Source: Chitinophaga parva (lineage in GTDB: Bacteria > Bacteroidota > Bacteroidia > Chitinophagales > Chitinophagaceae). Taken from it: 64,000 nt of DNA. Below are positions 51,721-62,500 of the stretch, piece after piece. The DNA is taken from positions 1,736,001 through 1,800,000 of the forward strand of contig NZ_QCYK01000001.1 in the NCBI RefSeq assembly GCF_003071345.1, given 5' to 3'. Under the pieces are notes generated by a model. It saw only the letters and a list, made by a program, of their open reading frames with translations, had not been told where the DNA came from and did not search any database. The stretch's first letter is position 1. Every line of letters begins with the position of its first letter. The position numbers and the translations under genes were made by a program.

Positions 51721-53753
51721 AACACTGCTTACTTCTTTTTGTATGCTTCGTGTGCAGCATCCTGGCCCATGCGCAGCAACCCGGATCACAACCCTACATC
51801 ACGGAAACCCAGCTGGAAGATGAAAGTGCCCGCACGGAAACCAATGCGCAGGACGATGGTCAGTGGCAGGACCAGGAAGCCTTCCGGCACCGGCCCCTGT
51901 CGCTCAATAAAGCCACCGCCACAGACCTGGCTACCCTGGGCGTGCTCACACCCGTGCAGATAGCCTCCCTGGTGCGTTACCGCGATACCCTGGGCGCCTT
52001 CATCAGCATCTATGAATTACAGGCCGTGCCAGGTTTTGATGCCGCCACGATCATGCGCCTGTTGCCCTTTGTCCAGGTAGCTGCCGGCCTTGATCCGCAG
52101 CCTGGCTGGAAGGACCGTTTTTCCCATGGTGACTCCCGCGTCATGGCCCGGTACAGCCGCACGCTGGAGACAGCACGTGGCTACCAGCGTACAGACAGTA
52201 CGGCGCCCCACTACCTGGGCAGTCCCGACGGGCTACAACTCCGCTACCGTTATAATTACCCGGGCTATGCCAGCTACGGCGTGGTGATGCAGAAGGATGC
52301 GGGGGAAGAATGGTTCCGCGGGCATGAAAAGCAAGGCTTTGATTTCTACAGCATGCATGCGGCCATCCGCAACAAAGGCGCCCTGGCAGCATTGATCCTG
52401 GGCGACTACACAGTGAACATGGGCCAGGGGCTTGTAAACTGGCAGGCGCAGGCCTTTGGCAAGAGTGCGGGTGTGATGAACATGGAACGCCAGGGAGATC
52501 TGCTGCGGCCCTACGCATCGGCAGGAGAGATCTATTTTTACCGGGGTGCCGCCGTGACCCTGCGTGCAGGCAACTGGCGATATACCGGGTTTGCTGCTGC
52601 CAGGAAGCTGGATGCCACAGCTGTACCGGACACCCTGGATGGTTCTTATATTTCAGCCCTGGGTGCCAGTGGTTACCACCGGTCGGAAACGGAACTGGCG
52701 CAGCGGGGCACGGTGCAGCAGCATACGGCGGGCGGTAATGTAAGCCTGCACTACCATAGCTGGCAATGGGGCCTGAATGTGCTCTACCAGCACCTTTCAC
52801 AGCCCTTGCAAAAGACCTTTCACCCGTATAATCAATTTGAATTTTCAGGACAGGCGCTTGGCAACGCCAGCATAGACTACAGCGGCAACTGGCGCAACCT
52901 GCACTTCTTTGGAGAAACCGCCATGAGTGACAATCATCACCTGGCCATGCTGCATGGTATGCTGGCCGCCGTGGCACCTGCCATAGACCTGGCCCTCGTG
53001 TACCGTCATTACGATAAGGCCTATCAAAGTCTTTATGCCAATGCCATAGGCGAATCATTCAGGCCTGCCAACGAAAGTGGTTTTTACAGCGCCATTACCT
53101 GGAGGCTGTTAAAACCACTCACCCTGAACGCCTACTTTGACAGCTTCCGTTTTCCCTGGCTGAAGTACCGGGTAGATGCGCCTTCCGGTGGGCACGACGT
53201 ACAGGCGAATGCGTTATACATGCTCTCGAAGCAGCACAGTATTTATATGGGATATCATAGTAAGGTGCATGGGCGCAATGCCGCGGCAGGGGAGGAAGGA
53301 TTGCATACCGTATTGCCGGTAACGGAGAGCGGATGGCGGTGCCAGGGGCAGGTGGCGTGCAGTAAGGTATTGACCCTGCGCGCACGGGTGCAAACGGCTG
53401 CATACCGGCAGGGTGGGGAGCAGGCCCACGGCTGGATGTGCTATGAAGAAGCCTCCCGCCAGTGGAAGTGGTTCACGCTTACAGGCCGCTTTACCCTCTT
53501 TGGAACGAGCAACGATGATGCGCGTTTATACATCAATGAAACCAGTATGTTGTATAGTTATGATATTGCACAGTTGTACGGGCATGGCTATAGCTGGTAT
53601 GTGCAGGTGCGCTGCAAGACCCGTCATATCACCTGCTGGTGCCGCATGCGGCAGGCACGTTACAGGGATGTTGTGCAAACAGGCAGCGGGTGGGATCAAA
53701 TAACGGGTGCGCATAAAACAGCGGTGCAGGTACAATTGGAGTATCATTGGTAA
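51717..53753 (+). CDS. Outer-membrane protein with N-terminal helix-hairpin-helix domain
   Basis: 678 residues from ATG 51717, which opens a signal peptide (MKHCLLLFVCFVCSILAHAQ). A second in-frame ATG at 51669 inside the repeat would add 16 non-signal residues and is not preferred. Residues about 55-125 are ComEA-like helix-hairpin-helix repeats (LSLNKATATDLATLGVLTPVQIASLVRYRDT, YELQAVPGFDAATIMRLLP). Residues about 150-678 look like a large barrel with many amphipathic strands, ending QVQLEYHW. This HHH-plus-barrel architecture is recurrent in Bacteroidota but uncharacterised. The HHH domain might bind DNA at the cell surface or periplasm, which is inference. Confidence 0.8.
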   Translation: MKHCLLLFVCFVCSILAHAQQPGSQPYITETQLEDESARTETNAQDDGQWQDQEAFRHRPLSLNKATATDLATLGVLTPVQIASLVRYRDTLGAFISIYELQAVPGFDAATIMRLLPFVQVAAGLDPQPGWKDRFSHGDSRVMARYSRTLETARGYQRTDSTAPHYLGSPDGLQLRYRYNYPGYASYGVVMQKDAGEEWFRGHEKQGFDFYSMHAAIRNKGALAALILGDYTVNMGQGLVNWQAQAFGKSAGVMNMERQGDLLRPYASAGEIYFYRGAAVTLRAGNWRYTGFAAARKLDATAVPDTLDGSYISALGASGYHRSETELAQRGTVQQHTAGGNVSLHYHSWQWGLNVLYQHLSQPLQKTFHPYNQFEFSGQALGNASIDYSGNWRNLHFFGETAMSDNHHLAMLHGMLAAVAPAIDLALVYRHYDKAYQSLYANAIGESFRPANESGFYSAITWRLLKPLTLNAYFDSFRFPWLKYRVDAPSGGHDVQANALYMLSKQHSIYMGYHSKVHGRNAAAGEEGLHTVLPVTESGWRCQGQVACSKVLTLRARVQTAAYRQGGEQAHGWMCYEEASRQWKWFTLTGRFTLFGTSNDDARLYINETSMLYSYDIAQLYGHGYSWYVQVRCKTRHITCWCRMRQARYRDVVQTGSGWDQITGAHKTAVQVQLEYHW

Positions 53754-54436
53754 CAGGCCCGGAAGTCCTCCAGTGGTGCAGTTGAAGCAAAACACCCTTC
53801 TTCCGGCGTGTGTTTTATCGGTTATATATATTTAAAATAAATTAATGTTAACCTGGTGTTAATTTTTATTTGGTGGGACAATGTTTTTTTATATCTTGCA
53901 AGCAGTACCAAAATCTAGGAAGCTCTCGAAATGATTTATTTGCCTGTATTTTGGCTGGATCAACAAAGCGAAATTCCGACTCGATCAACAACAACAAAAC
54001 AGAAGAACCTGGCAACGCAACAAGCATCACTGCAAATCTCTAGTTGAGATATGGCCGCCACGTATCTCGGCAGTTACCTGTGTTTGTCAACAAAGTTTAG
54101 TATCAGGGAAAGTGTAAACTAACAAACAGCATTTAGCACTTAATTTTTGTTTAGCCTGACAACTGCGCACCGCCATGCCGCGGTTTGAAGATATTATCGA
54201 CCAAAATCTTAATTCTCTATGTTAAAACACAAGCAGGGCACCACGGCGTGTATTCCTATTTAACAAAAAATCGATTCAGTTCTGTGCCAAAGTAAGCACG
54301 GCTTGTTCGCATTTATGTATTTACGGGTATCAAAGTACCCGTGAGATAGGTATTCCTATGCCTGAGCCAGATCGACATTGCAACAACATTTATCTACTTT
54401 CTCTCAATCTTTCTCAACTAAAATCTAGATCGTTTT
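53754..54436 (+). other. Long intergenic region / probable 5' leader of the second SusC gene
   Basis: 683 bases with no convincing protein gene. It holds a likely promoter at its left end, a 38-codon frame at 53931-54047 with no recognisable features, a hairpin ACGGGTA / TACCCGT at 54323-54342 that lacks a T run, and a repeated ATTCCTAT (near 54252 and 54351). If the promoter is right, the susC mRNA carries an untranslated leader of about 530 bases, long enough for a structured regulatory RNA; no known riboswitch fold was recognised. Confidence 0.5.
53869..53898 (+). promoter_or_regulatory. Candidate promoter upstream of the second SusC/SusD pair
   Basis: TTTG at 53869-53872 and TATCTTG at 53892-53898, separated by 19 bases, close to the Bacteroidota -33/-7 pattern. 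Confidence 0.45.
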
Positions 54437-57400
54437 ATGAAAAGAGCCTTACTCTTTTTAGGAATGCTGATGATGACCGTGAGTATGGCATTTGCTCAGC
54501 AACATGCTGTCACCGGTAAGATCGTCGGAAGTGATGGAGCCGCTGTACCGCTGGCTACCATCCAGATTAAAGGTACCAACACCGGCACCGCTGCCGACCA
54601 GGAAGGTAACTTTAAGATCAATGTAAAAGGAAATGCTGTGCTGGTAATCCGCAGCGTGGGTTATCTTCCCAAAGAAGTAGCGGTGACCGCCACTTCTGAT
54701 AACCTGCAGATCACAGTAACACCCGACAACAAAAACCTCGATGAAGTAGTAGTAACCGCTTTGAACATCAAACGTGAGAAAAAAGCACTGGGTTACGCTA
54801 TCCAGGAAGTAAAGGGTGATGAGCTTTCCAAAACCACGGAACAGAACGTTGTAAATACACTGTCCGGCCGCATAGCCGGTGTGCAGGTAACTGCTTCCAG
54901 CGGTGCGGTAGGCGCCTCTTCCCGTATCGTATTGAGAGGTAACAACTCCCTGTCTGAAAACCAGCCCCTGTTCGTAATTGACGGTGTGCCTGTAAACAAC
55001 GCCTCCAATGACGTAACCGCCATGGGTAGCGTGGACTACGGTAACGCTATGTCTGATATTGATCCTAACAATATTGAAAGCGTATCTGTACTGAAAGGTG
55101 CAAACGCTGCGGCATTGTATGGTTCCCGCGGTATGAACGGTGTGATCCTGATCACTACCAAATCCGGCAAACGCAAAGGCAAAGGCATTGGTGTGCAATA
55201 CAACGGTGGCTTCACTTTTGAAAAGCCCTACATCCTGCCTAAAATGCAGAACCAATACGGCCAGGGTTATGGTGGTGGTGAATACCAGTACCAGCAATGG
55301 CTGAACGACGGCAATACCGGTTCTTACCAGGACTACGCCCAGACCCAGAGCTTCTCTTACCTGGATGGTAATGGTAACGGTGTGAATGATGGTGCGGACG
55401 AAAGCTGGGGCCCCCGCCTGGATGCAGGCCTGAAACTGCCCCAGTACAATAGCCCGGTAACCAACGGTGTACGCCAGGCTACTCCCTGGATCTCCCACCC
55501 GAACACCTTCAACGACTTCTTTGTAACCGGTCATACCCTGGACAACAGCGTGGCGCTGACCTCCACTACCGATAAGAATGAAACCCGCCTGGCACTGAGC
55601 AACCAACGCCAGACCGGTACTATTCCCAACACGGACCAGACCCGCTACACCGTAAACCTGAACAGCCTGAGCCACCTCACCGATAAGCTGACCGCTAACG
55701 TGATCGTGAACTATGTGCGTACAGAAAATAAGAACCTGGCAGGTGACGGTTATACCACCAATAACGTAATGGAATCTATCGGCAGCTGGTTTGGCCGCCA
55801 GGTAGATGTGAAGGACCTGAAGAAGAACTGGAACACGGAGTTTGAAAACGGTTATCCTTATAACTGGAACAGCAACTACCACGATAACCCTTACTTCAAC
55901 GTATACAAAAACCTGAACCCCCGCCAGCGTGACCGCATCTTCGGTAACGTGAATATGAGCTACAGCTTCAGCAACTGGTTGAACCTGACCGGCCGCGTGG
56001 GTGAAGATATCTCTTACGAGAACCGTAAACGTAACTACTGGAACAAGTCCAATGCAACCCTGCAGGGACCTGGCTCCTGGAGCGGTGGTAGCTTCTCCCA
56101 GTGGACCCTGTACCACAATGAGCTGAACGCCGACGTATTCCTGACCGGTAATGGTAAACTGGGCGCTGACTTCTCCCTGAGCTATACCGCAGGTGCCAAC
56201 TACCGCAACTACAAAGACCAGAACGAAGAATTTGCTGCAAACCAACTGACCGTTCCCAACCTGTTCACTATCCAGAACGTAAAGGGTACACCGGTTACTG
56301 TGATGCAAACCTACACCGGCCGCTCTAACAGCGTGTACGGACAGGCTTCACTGGGCTTTAAGAACTGGTTGTTCGTGGACGTTACCGGCCGTAACGACTG
56401 GTCTTCCACGCTGCCCAGCACTAACTGGTCTTACTTCTATCCCTCTGTAAGCTTGGGCTGGGTATTCACAGACGCTTTGAAAATACACAGCGACGTATTC
56501 ACCTACGGTAAACTGCGCGCCAGCTGGGCACAGGTAGGTAAAGACGGTTCTACTTACCAGCTGGAGCCCACCTTCACGGCTGAAACTCCCTATAAAGGCG
56601 TGGTGCTTTACCATGAAAACCGCACTATTCCCAATGCCAACCTGAAACCTGAACAGGCAAAAAGTAAAGAAGCCGGTCTGGAACTGCGCTTCCTGAAAGA
56701 CCGCCTGGCACTGGATGCTACCTACTATGAAAAACGTTCTTACAACCAGATCGTAAACGTAGACGTACCCGGCTCCACCGGTTATGATAAAATGGCGATC
56801 AATGCCGGTAACATCAGCAACAAAGGCGTTGAAATCCAGCTGTCCCTCGGCCTGCTGCGCACGCCGGGTGGCTTCAACTGGGATATGAACATCAACTGGG
56901 CTAAGAACACCAGCAAGGTTATTGACCTGTATAAAAGCCCCACCACTGGCCAGGAGCTGAAAGCACTCACGCTGACCTCTGCCTGGAAAGCTACCGTGGA
57001 CGCTGTTCCCGGTCAGGCTTTTGGTGCCATCCGCGGTATTGGCTTCAAACGTGATTCCGCTACGAACACTATCCTGGTGGATCCGAGCACCGGTCTGCCC
57101 CAGTTCACTCCTGGTGTAAAGATCATTGGTAACATCACTCCTGATTGGGTAGGTGGTATCAGCAACAGCTTCTCTTATAAGAACTTCAACCTGAGCTTCC
57201 TGATCGACTTCCGTAAAGGTGGCGACATCTGGAGCGTAACCGACTGGTTCAGCGGTTACACCGGTGTACTGGCTTACACTGCTGCCGGCGATATCCGTAA
57301 GAACGGTATGATCGTAGGTAAAGACGTACTGCAGGGCCAGAAAGTGGGCTACATGAAAGATGGCAAACTGGTTGCCAACGATATCCGTGTAAACCCCGAG

Positions 57401-57706
57401 GACTACTTCCACAACACTTACGGTGGTGCTGAATCTGCGATCATCGACGGTAGCTATATCAAGTTCCGCGAACTGACCCTCGGCTATAGCCTGCCTGCCA
57501 AAGTGCTGGACCGTGTTAACTGGCTGAAAGCTGCTAACATCTCCCTCGTGGGCAGAAACCTGTGGCTGATGTACACAGACAAGAGCAACAAAGCGCACAT
57601 CGATCCTGAAACAGGCATGGGCGCCGGCAACACCGGTCTGGGTATTGAACAATACCAGATCCCGTCTAACAGAAGCCTGGGTGTGCGTCTGGGCGTGACT
57701 TTCTAA
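54437..57706 (+). CDS. SusC/RagA-family TonB-dependent receptor (second pair)
   Basis: 1089-residue outer-membrane importer. Signal peptide (about 1-20, ending MAFAQ), carboxypeptidase-D-like domain (about 24-100; VTGKIVGSDGAAVPLATIQIKG), VVVTALNIKREKKALGY linker, plug domain (about 115-235, with LFVIDGVPVNNA and ALYGSRGMNGVILITTKSG), barrel to the terminal LGVTF. It belongs to the same subfamily as the protein at 59562 (shared IKREKKALGY and DGxxVPLAT/PFAT patterns). Codon choice is strikingly uniform (CTG, AAC, GGT, CGT/CGC repeated), suggesting high expression. Its SusD partner starts 49 bases downstream. No enzymes accompany it, so the ligand may be a peptide or a commonly available oligosaccharide. 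Confidence 0.96.
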   Translation: MKRALLFLGMLMMTVSMAFAQQHAVTGKIVGSDGAAVPLATIQIKGTNTGTAADQEGNFKINVKGNAVLVIRSVGYLPKEVAVTATSDNLQITVTPDNKNLDEVVVTALNIKREKKALGYAIQEVKGDELSKTTEQNVVNTLSGRIAGVQVTASSGAVGASSRIVLRGNNSLSENQPLFVIDGVPVNNASNDVTAMGSVDYGNAMSDIDPNNIESVSVLKGANAAALYGSRGMNGVILITTKSGKRKGKGIGVQYNGGFTFEKPYILPKMQNQYGQGYGGGEYQYQQWLNDGNTGSYQDYAQTQSFSYLDGNGNGVNDGADESWGPRLDAGLKLPQYNSPVTNGVRQATPWISHPNTFNDFFVTGHTLDNSVALTSTTDKNETRLALSNQRQTGTIPNTDQTRYTVNLNSLSHLTDKLTANVIVNYVRTENKNLAGDGYTTNNVMESIGSWFGRQVDVKDLKKNWNTEFENGYPYNWNSNYHDNPYFNVYKNLNPRQRDRIFGNVNMSYSFSNWLNLTGRVGEDISYENRKRNYWNKSNATLQGPGSWSGGSFSQWTLYHNELNADVFLTGNGKLGADFSLSYTAGANYRNYKDQNEEFAANQLTVPNLFTIQNVKGTPVTVMQTYTGRSNSVYGQASLGFKNWLFVDVTGRNDWSSTLPSTNWSYFYPSVSLGWVFTDALKIHSDVFTYGKLRASWAQVGKDGSTYQLEPTFTAETPYKGVVLYHENRTIPNANLKPEQAKSKEAGLELRFLKDRLALDATYYEKRSYNQIVNVDVPGSTGYDKMAINAGNISNKGVEIQLSLGLLRTPGGFNWDMNINWAKNTSKVIDLYKSPTTGQELKALTLTSAWKATVDAVPGQAFGAIRGIGFKRDSATNTILVDPSTGLPQFTPGVKIIGNITPDWVGGISNSFSYKNFNLSFLIDFRKGGDIWSVTDWFSGYTGVLAYTAAGDIRKNGMIVGKDVLQGQKVGYMKDGKLVANDIRVNPEDYFHNTYGGAESAIIDGSYIKFRELTLGYSLPAKVLDRVNWLKAANISLVGRNLWLMYTDKSNKAHIDPETGMGAGNTGLGIEQYQIPSNRSLGVRLGVTF

Positions 57707-57754
57707 GTCGATTGATTGAAAGAGATTTTAGTTCTAAAAAAAGAAACTCGGTTT

Positions 57755-59200
57755 ATGAAACGCAATAAAAAAATTGCTCTTTTCGCAACAGGTCTGATGG
57801 CGGTATCCATAATGTCCTGCACGAAAAAGTTTGAAAGCATAAATACAAACCCGAACAGTCCTACGGACGCTCCTGCCACTAACGTGCTGGCAAACGCGAT
57901 CCAGAATGTGGGCGCCAACATCTACGATGTATGGGCTAACATGAACGAGCCGGAAACCTACGCAGGTCACCTGGCCAAGATCCAGTACATCGACGAGGCC
58001 CGCTACAGTTTCCGTACCGGTACCGTAGAGAACGACTGGACGTATGATTACCGCATCCTGCATGACCTGCAGGGCGTGATCGACAATGGTAGTGCAACGC
58101 CCAACATGAAGGCCGCTGCCCTCACCCTGCAATCCCTGGTATTGCAGATCGTTACCGATACCTGGCGGGATGTGCCCTGGACACAGGCTATCAAAGGCTC
58201 CGGTGGTTTCATCGCCCCCGCCTACGATACCCAGGAAGCGCTGTATGACACGCTGACCGCCCACCTGCAGATGGCAGCCGACCTGTTCAAATCAGGCGGT
58301 ACAGATGACCTGGGTGATGGCGACCTGCTGTACAATGGTAAAGTGGAGAAATGGCAGAAATTCTGCAACTCCCTGCGCCTGAGAGTAGCGATCCGTATGG
58401 CAAATGCCGCCCCGGAAAAAGCAAAGCCCATCATTGAAAGCATTTTCGCTAATCCTACAGACTATCCGGTATTTGCAGGCAACGATGACAACGCGTTCAT
58501 TGTATGGCCCGGTTCCGACCCTTACTTTGAGCCCTGGTATGATGATTATCAGGGTCGTGATGACCATGCGGTTTCCGACGTGCTGATCAACCAGCTGAAA
58601 TCTACCAGCGATCCCCGCCTGGAAGTATATGCCCAGCCGGCCGCCACAGATGGCGCCTACACAGGTGCTCCCATCGGCCCGGCAGGTTCTTTGCCTAACA
58701 TTGGCCGCTTCTCCCGCATTGGTGCTCGCTTCCGCGAAAACCCGTCCGGCTTCACGCCGCTGCAGCGCTGGTCAGAAGTACTGTTCATTGAAGCAGAAGC
58801 TGCTGCCAAGGGCTGGACAGTACCCATGGGTGCTGCCGCTGCCTATGATGCTGCTGTGAGCGCATCCATGACAGAAAATGGTCTGACAACCGGGGATGCA
58901 CAAGCCTTCCTGACCCTTAATCCTTACAAAACAGAAGCAGACATCCACATGCAGAAATGGGTAGCCCTGTTTAAAGATGGTCACGAGGCCTGGGCGGAAG
59001 AGCGCCGCACCGATATTCCTTTGCTGCCGGCTGCTCCGGGCTCTGCCTACACCGGCCATACCCGTCCGCCTTTCCGTTATCCTTACACTACCAAGGAAAA
59101 TACGCTGAATGGTGCAAACCTGGCGCCCTTCCTGGCTAAAGTGAAGGACAACTTCTGGGGACAGCAGATGTTCTGGGACAAACGTACCAACGTACAGTAA
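57755..59200 (+). CDS. SusD/RagB-type lipoprotein (SusD-like_2 class), partner of the second SusC
   Basis: 481 residues. ATG 57755 opens a lipoprotein signal peptide with cysteine at about residue 22 (VSIMSC followed by TKKFESIN). SusD-like_2 features: NTNPNSPTDAPATNVLANAIQ, WANMNEPETYAGHLAKIQY, DTWRDVPWTQA, and KWQKFCNSLRLRVAIRMA, then AEERRTDIPLLPAAPG near the C-terminus. It is shorter than classical SusD and typical of the nutrient-binding lipoprotein class paired with IKREKKALGY-type SusC proteins. The first in-frame ATG at 57716 is upstream of the signal peptide and not preferred. Closed by a strong terminator. Confidence 0.93.
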   Translation: MKRNKKIALFATGLMAVSIMSCTKKFESINTNPNSPTDAPATNVLANAIQNVGANIYDVWANMNEPETYAGHLAKIQYIDEARYSFRTGTVENDWTYDYRILHDLQGVIDNGSATPNMKAAALTLQSLVLQIVTDTWRDVPWTQAIKGSGGFIAPAYDTQEALYDTLTAHLQMAADLFKSGGTDDLGDGDLLYNGKVEKWQKFCNSLRLRVAIRMANAAPEKAKPIIESIFANPTDYPVFAGNDDNAFIVWPGSDPYFEPWYDDYQGRDDHAVSDVLINQLKSTSDPRLEVYAQPAATDGAYTGAPIGPAGSLPNIGRFSRIGARFRENPSGFTPLQRWSEVLFIEAEAAAKGWTVPMGAAAAYDAAVSASMTENGLTTGDAQAFLTLNPYKTEADIHMQKWVALFKDGHEAWAEERRTDIPLLPAAPGSAYTGHTRPPFRYPYTTKENTLNGANLAPFLAKVKDNFWGQQMFWDKRTNVQ

Positions 59201-59222
59201 TTATTATTCGAACAAGTATAGC

Positions 59223-59259
59223 AGCAGGCCCGGCATTTTTGCCAGGGCCTGCTTTTTTT
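59223..59259 (+). terminator. Rho-independent terminator after the second SusC/SusD pair
   Basis: Nine-base stem AGCAGGCCC / GGGCCTGCT with an inner GGCA/TGCC stem and a T run after it. It separates the second and third pairs into two transcripts. Confidence 0.9.
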
Positions 59260-59276
59260 ATGGTAAGAATGTTTGT

Positions 59277-59324
59277 TTTATGTAAGGGTATTTACCTTAT
59301 TAAGCATATTGGGTTTATGTAAGG
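59277..59324 (+). repeat. Short direct repeat upstream of the third SusC gene
   Basis: TTTATGTAAGG occurs exactly at 59277-59287 and 59314-59324, about 150 bases before the predicted promoter. Possible regulator site, but unsupported by other evidence. The remaining 59260-59561 interval holds this repeat and the promoter, no gene. Confidence 0.3.
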
Positions 59325-59469
59325 AGGCCTTTCATTTTTTAATTCTGTATCCTTTTCGTTTAGCATACTGCCCTTTTTACTATATGGCCGCTCCAGCAAC
59401 TGTTTACTTCTGACTATACCGTTTTCTTCTGTAAGGTTGCACTTTTAACAAAAATTTATCCCAAATAAC

Positions 59470-59498
59470 TTGGAAAATTAGATTTTTAAGTAAGTTTG
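59470..59498 (+). promoter_or_regulatory. Promoter of the third SusC/SusD pair
   Basis: TTG (59470-59472), 18-base spacer, TAAGTTTG (59491-59498): a good -33/-7 match, about 63 bases before the ATG. Confidence 0.6.
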
Positions 59499-59561
59499 CT
59501 TCAGATCAACATGACCCGTCTTAGAGAAAGAACCATCAAAATCTAAGTCAAACTGCTATTT

Positions 59562-62500
59562 ATGAAACATGCTTTACTATGTATTAGCTGGCTGCTGATG
59601 TTTTTTTCAGTGGCTAACGCTCAACAGCGCACTATTTCCGGCAAAGTGACCGGAAGCGACGGGACTCCCATTCCGTTTGCCACCGTCCAGGTCAAAGGCA
59701 CGACCCAAGGTGCCTCTGCGGACCAGAACGGCAATTTCAAACTGAATGTGGATGGTACCAATGCCATTCTGCAGGTGAGAAGTGTAGGCTTCATTTCTGC
59801 AGAATTTCCCGTTGGCACCAGCAACACATTAGCGCTGACCTTGCAGCCGGACAAAACCAACCTGCAGGAAGTGATCGTAACCGGTTTGGGCATCAAGCGC
59901 GAAAAGAAAGCGCTGGGGTATTCCGCCCAGGACCTGAAGGCCGATGAACTCACCAAAGCTAACCAGGGAGACGCCTTGCGCGCCATGTCTGGTAAGATCG
60001 CGGGGGTGCAGGTAACGGCTTCCAGCGGCACACCGGGTGCAGCCACCTACATCAAGCTGCGTGGTACCAACTCCCTTACGGGTAACAACCAACCACTGTT
60101 TGTGGTAGATGGTATTCCCATCGATAACGGCCAGAACTTTTCCGGCGATCCCTCTGATGGTACCAACGCCTTGTTATTTGGTGCAACCAACACCAACCGT
60201 GGTGCGGACATCAACCCGGATGATATTGAAAGCATGACCGTGCTGAAAGGCCCGGCTGCTGCGGCTATCTATGGTATTGATGCGGCCAATGGTGCGATCA
60301 TCATCACTACTAAAAAAGGTAAGGCCGGCAAAATGGCCGTGGACTTCAGCACCAGCCTTTCTGTAGATGTGGTGAACCGCTATCCCAAGCTGCAGAACCA
60401 GTATGTAAGGGGTGATGAGAACACCGGTGATCCGGCTGACCTCATTGCCAACAGCGATAACCACACCCGTTATTCCTGGGGCGCCAATAAGGATACCCTG
60501 TTCTGGACCGGCGTACCAAATGATTATGACGTGCACGGTGATATTGTGGGTAAATCCGATCCCCGCGCTAAGATCCCATTCAAAGCATACGACAACCTGA
60601 AGAACTTCTTCCGCCCGGGTATTACCCTGAATAATTCCGTTTCCTTCAGTGGCGGTACAGACCAGGCTACCTACAGGCTGGGCGTATCTAATCTTCACTC
60701 TTCTTCCATCGTTCCGCTGCAGACCTACGACCGTACTACGATCTCCATGGCCGGTACGTTGAAAGTGTCTGAAAAGCTGAAGATGTCTGCCAATATGAAC
60801 TACACCAATGATGGTGGGAACATGCCGCAAAATGGTAGCAATACTTCCGGTATCATGCTGCCGCTGACAAGAACCCCGATCTCCTTTGATAATGCCAATG
60901 GCACTAAGAAGGGGGATGATCCCAAGGCCTTCCTTAATCCGGACGGTACACAACGTAACTACCGTAACGCGGTTTCTTACGACAACCCGTTCTGGACCAT
61001 CAACCGCAATCCGTATACCTCCTCTGTGAACCGTATACTGGGTAACGTACAGGCAGACCTGGATATTTATAAAGGACTTTCCGCTACCTATCGCATTGGT
61101 ACAGACGTATATGGTGAAAACCACCACCAGTACTACGACCTGCAATCCGGTGCTTATCCCACAGGCCGCGTGTTTGACGATCAGTTCAACTTCCGCTCCG
61201 TGAACTCTGACCTGATCCTGTCTTATACCAAACGCTTTACCGATAAGTTCCGCCTGGATGCTAAACTGGGTAACAACTATTTCTCCCGCAAGATCACTGA
61301 AATGTATGTGCAGGGTGATGGCCTCGTGGCGCAGAATTTTGACAACATGAACAATGCATCTGTAGTGAAGGCGCAAACCTCTGTAGTGCCTTACCGCAGG
61401 GTATCCGGTTACTTTGATGTGAACCTGGATTACGCTTCTATGTTGTTCCTGGAAATCACCGGCCGTAATGACTGGTCTTCTTCCCTGCCTTCCAGCAAGA
61501 ACCATTTCTTCTATCCTGCAGCTAACCTGAGCTGGGTGTTCACTGAGCTTCCTTCCCTGAAAGGCAACTCTGTATTGAGTTTCGGTAAGGTCCGCGTATC
61601 TGCGGCGCAGGTAGGTAAAGATCCGGGTGCGTTCCTTACTAAATCATTCTACCTGCCTTCCCTGGTGAGTGATGGCTCTACCAGCGGTATTTCCTTCCCA
61701 TATGCTGGGCTGGGTAGCTTCCAGGTAAATACTACACTGGGTAATGCGGATCTGAAGCCTGAAAAGACCGTCTCTTATGAAGGTGGCTTGCAACTGCAGT
61801 TCTTCAACAACCGGCTGGGTATCGATGCAACTTACTACTACAGCAAAGGCACCGATCTGCTGGTAACGGCACCCATCGCGGCTACTACCGGCTACCAGCA
61901 GGTAACGCTGAATGCAGGTTCCATCCGCAACCAGGGTGTGGAAATACAGCTGACGGGCTCCCCGATCCGTACCAGTAACTTTAACTGGGATGTAACGGTA
62001 AACTTCAGCAAGAACGTGAACAAGGTACTGGCACTGGCGCCCAATGTAAGCCAGATCACCCTTAATGGTTTCACTGGTGCAGTGATCGCGCATATCCCGG
62101 GCCATCCCGCTGGTGTGATCTACGGCCAGGGCTGGCTGAGGGATGACAAAGGCAATATGGTGATCAGCGACCAGGATTCCAATCCCGGCGAACCGGTAGT
62201 AGGACCTGATCAGAAGCAGATAGGTAACCCCAATCCTAAATTCCTGCTGGGTGTAGGCAACACCTTCTCTTATAAAGGATTTTCCCTTTATGCTTTGATA
62301 GACTGGAAACATAAAGGCGATGTCTGGAACGGTACCCGTGGTTCCCTCATGGCGATCGGTACTTCTGCTTACACCATGGACCGCCACACCAGCAAGGTAT
62401 TTAAAGGCGTGATGGGCCACCTGGATGCAAACAATAACCTGGTGCATAATGAAGGCGGTGCTGAAAAGCCCGGTGCAGGTGGTGCAAACACGACCCCCTT

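Noticed and set aside
53931..54047. 38-codon open frame in the leader of the second SusC
   Set aside because: Polar, Gln/Thr-rich, no signal peptide or conserved motif; it may be chance, and no ribosome-binding evidence is available from sequence.
54323..54342. Hairpin ACGGGTA/TACCCGT as a terminator
   Set aside because: No T run follows it and it lies within the predicted leader of the downstream gene.
54458..56308. Long minus-strand open frame (about 616 codons) inside the second SusC
   Set aside because: The sense strand encodes a full SusC. The antisense frame is an artefact of strongly biased codon use.
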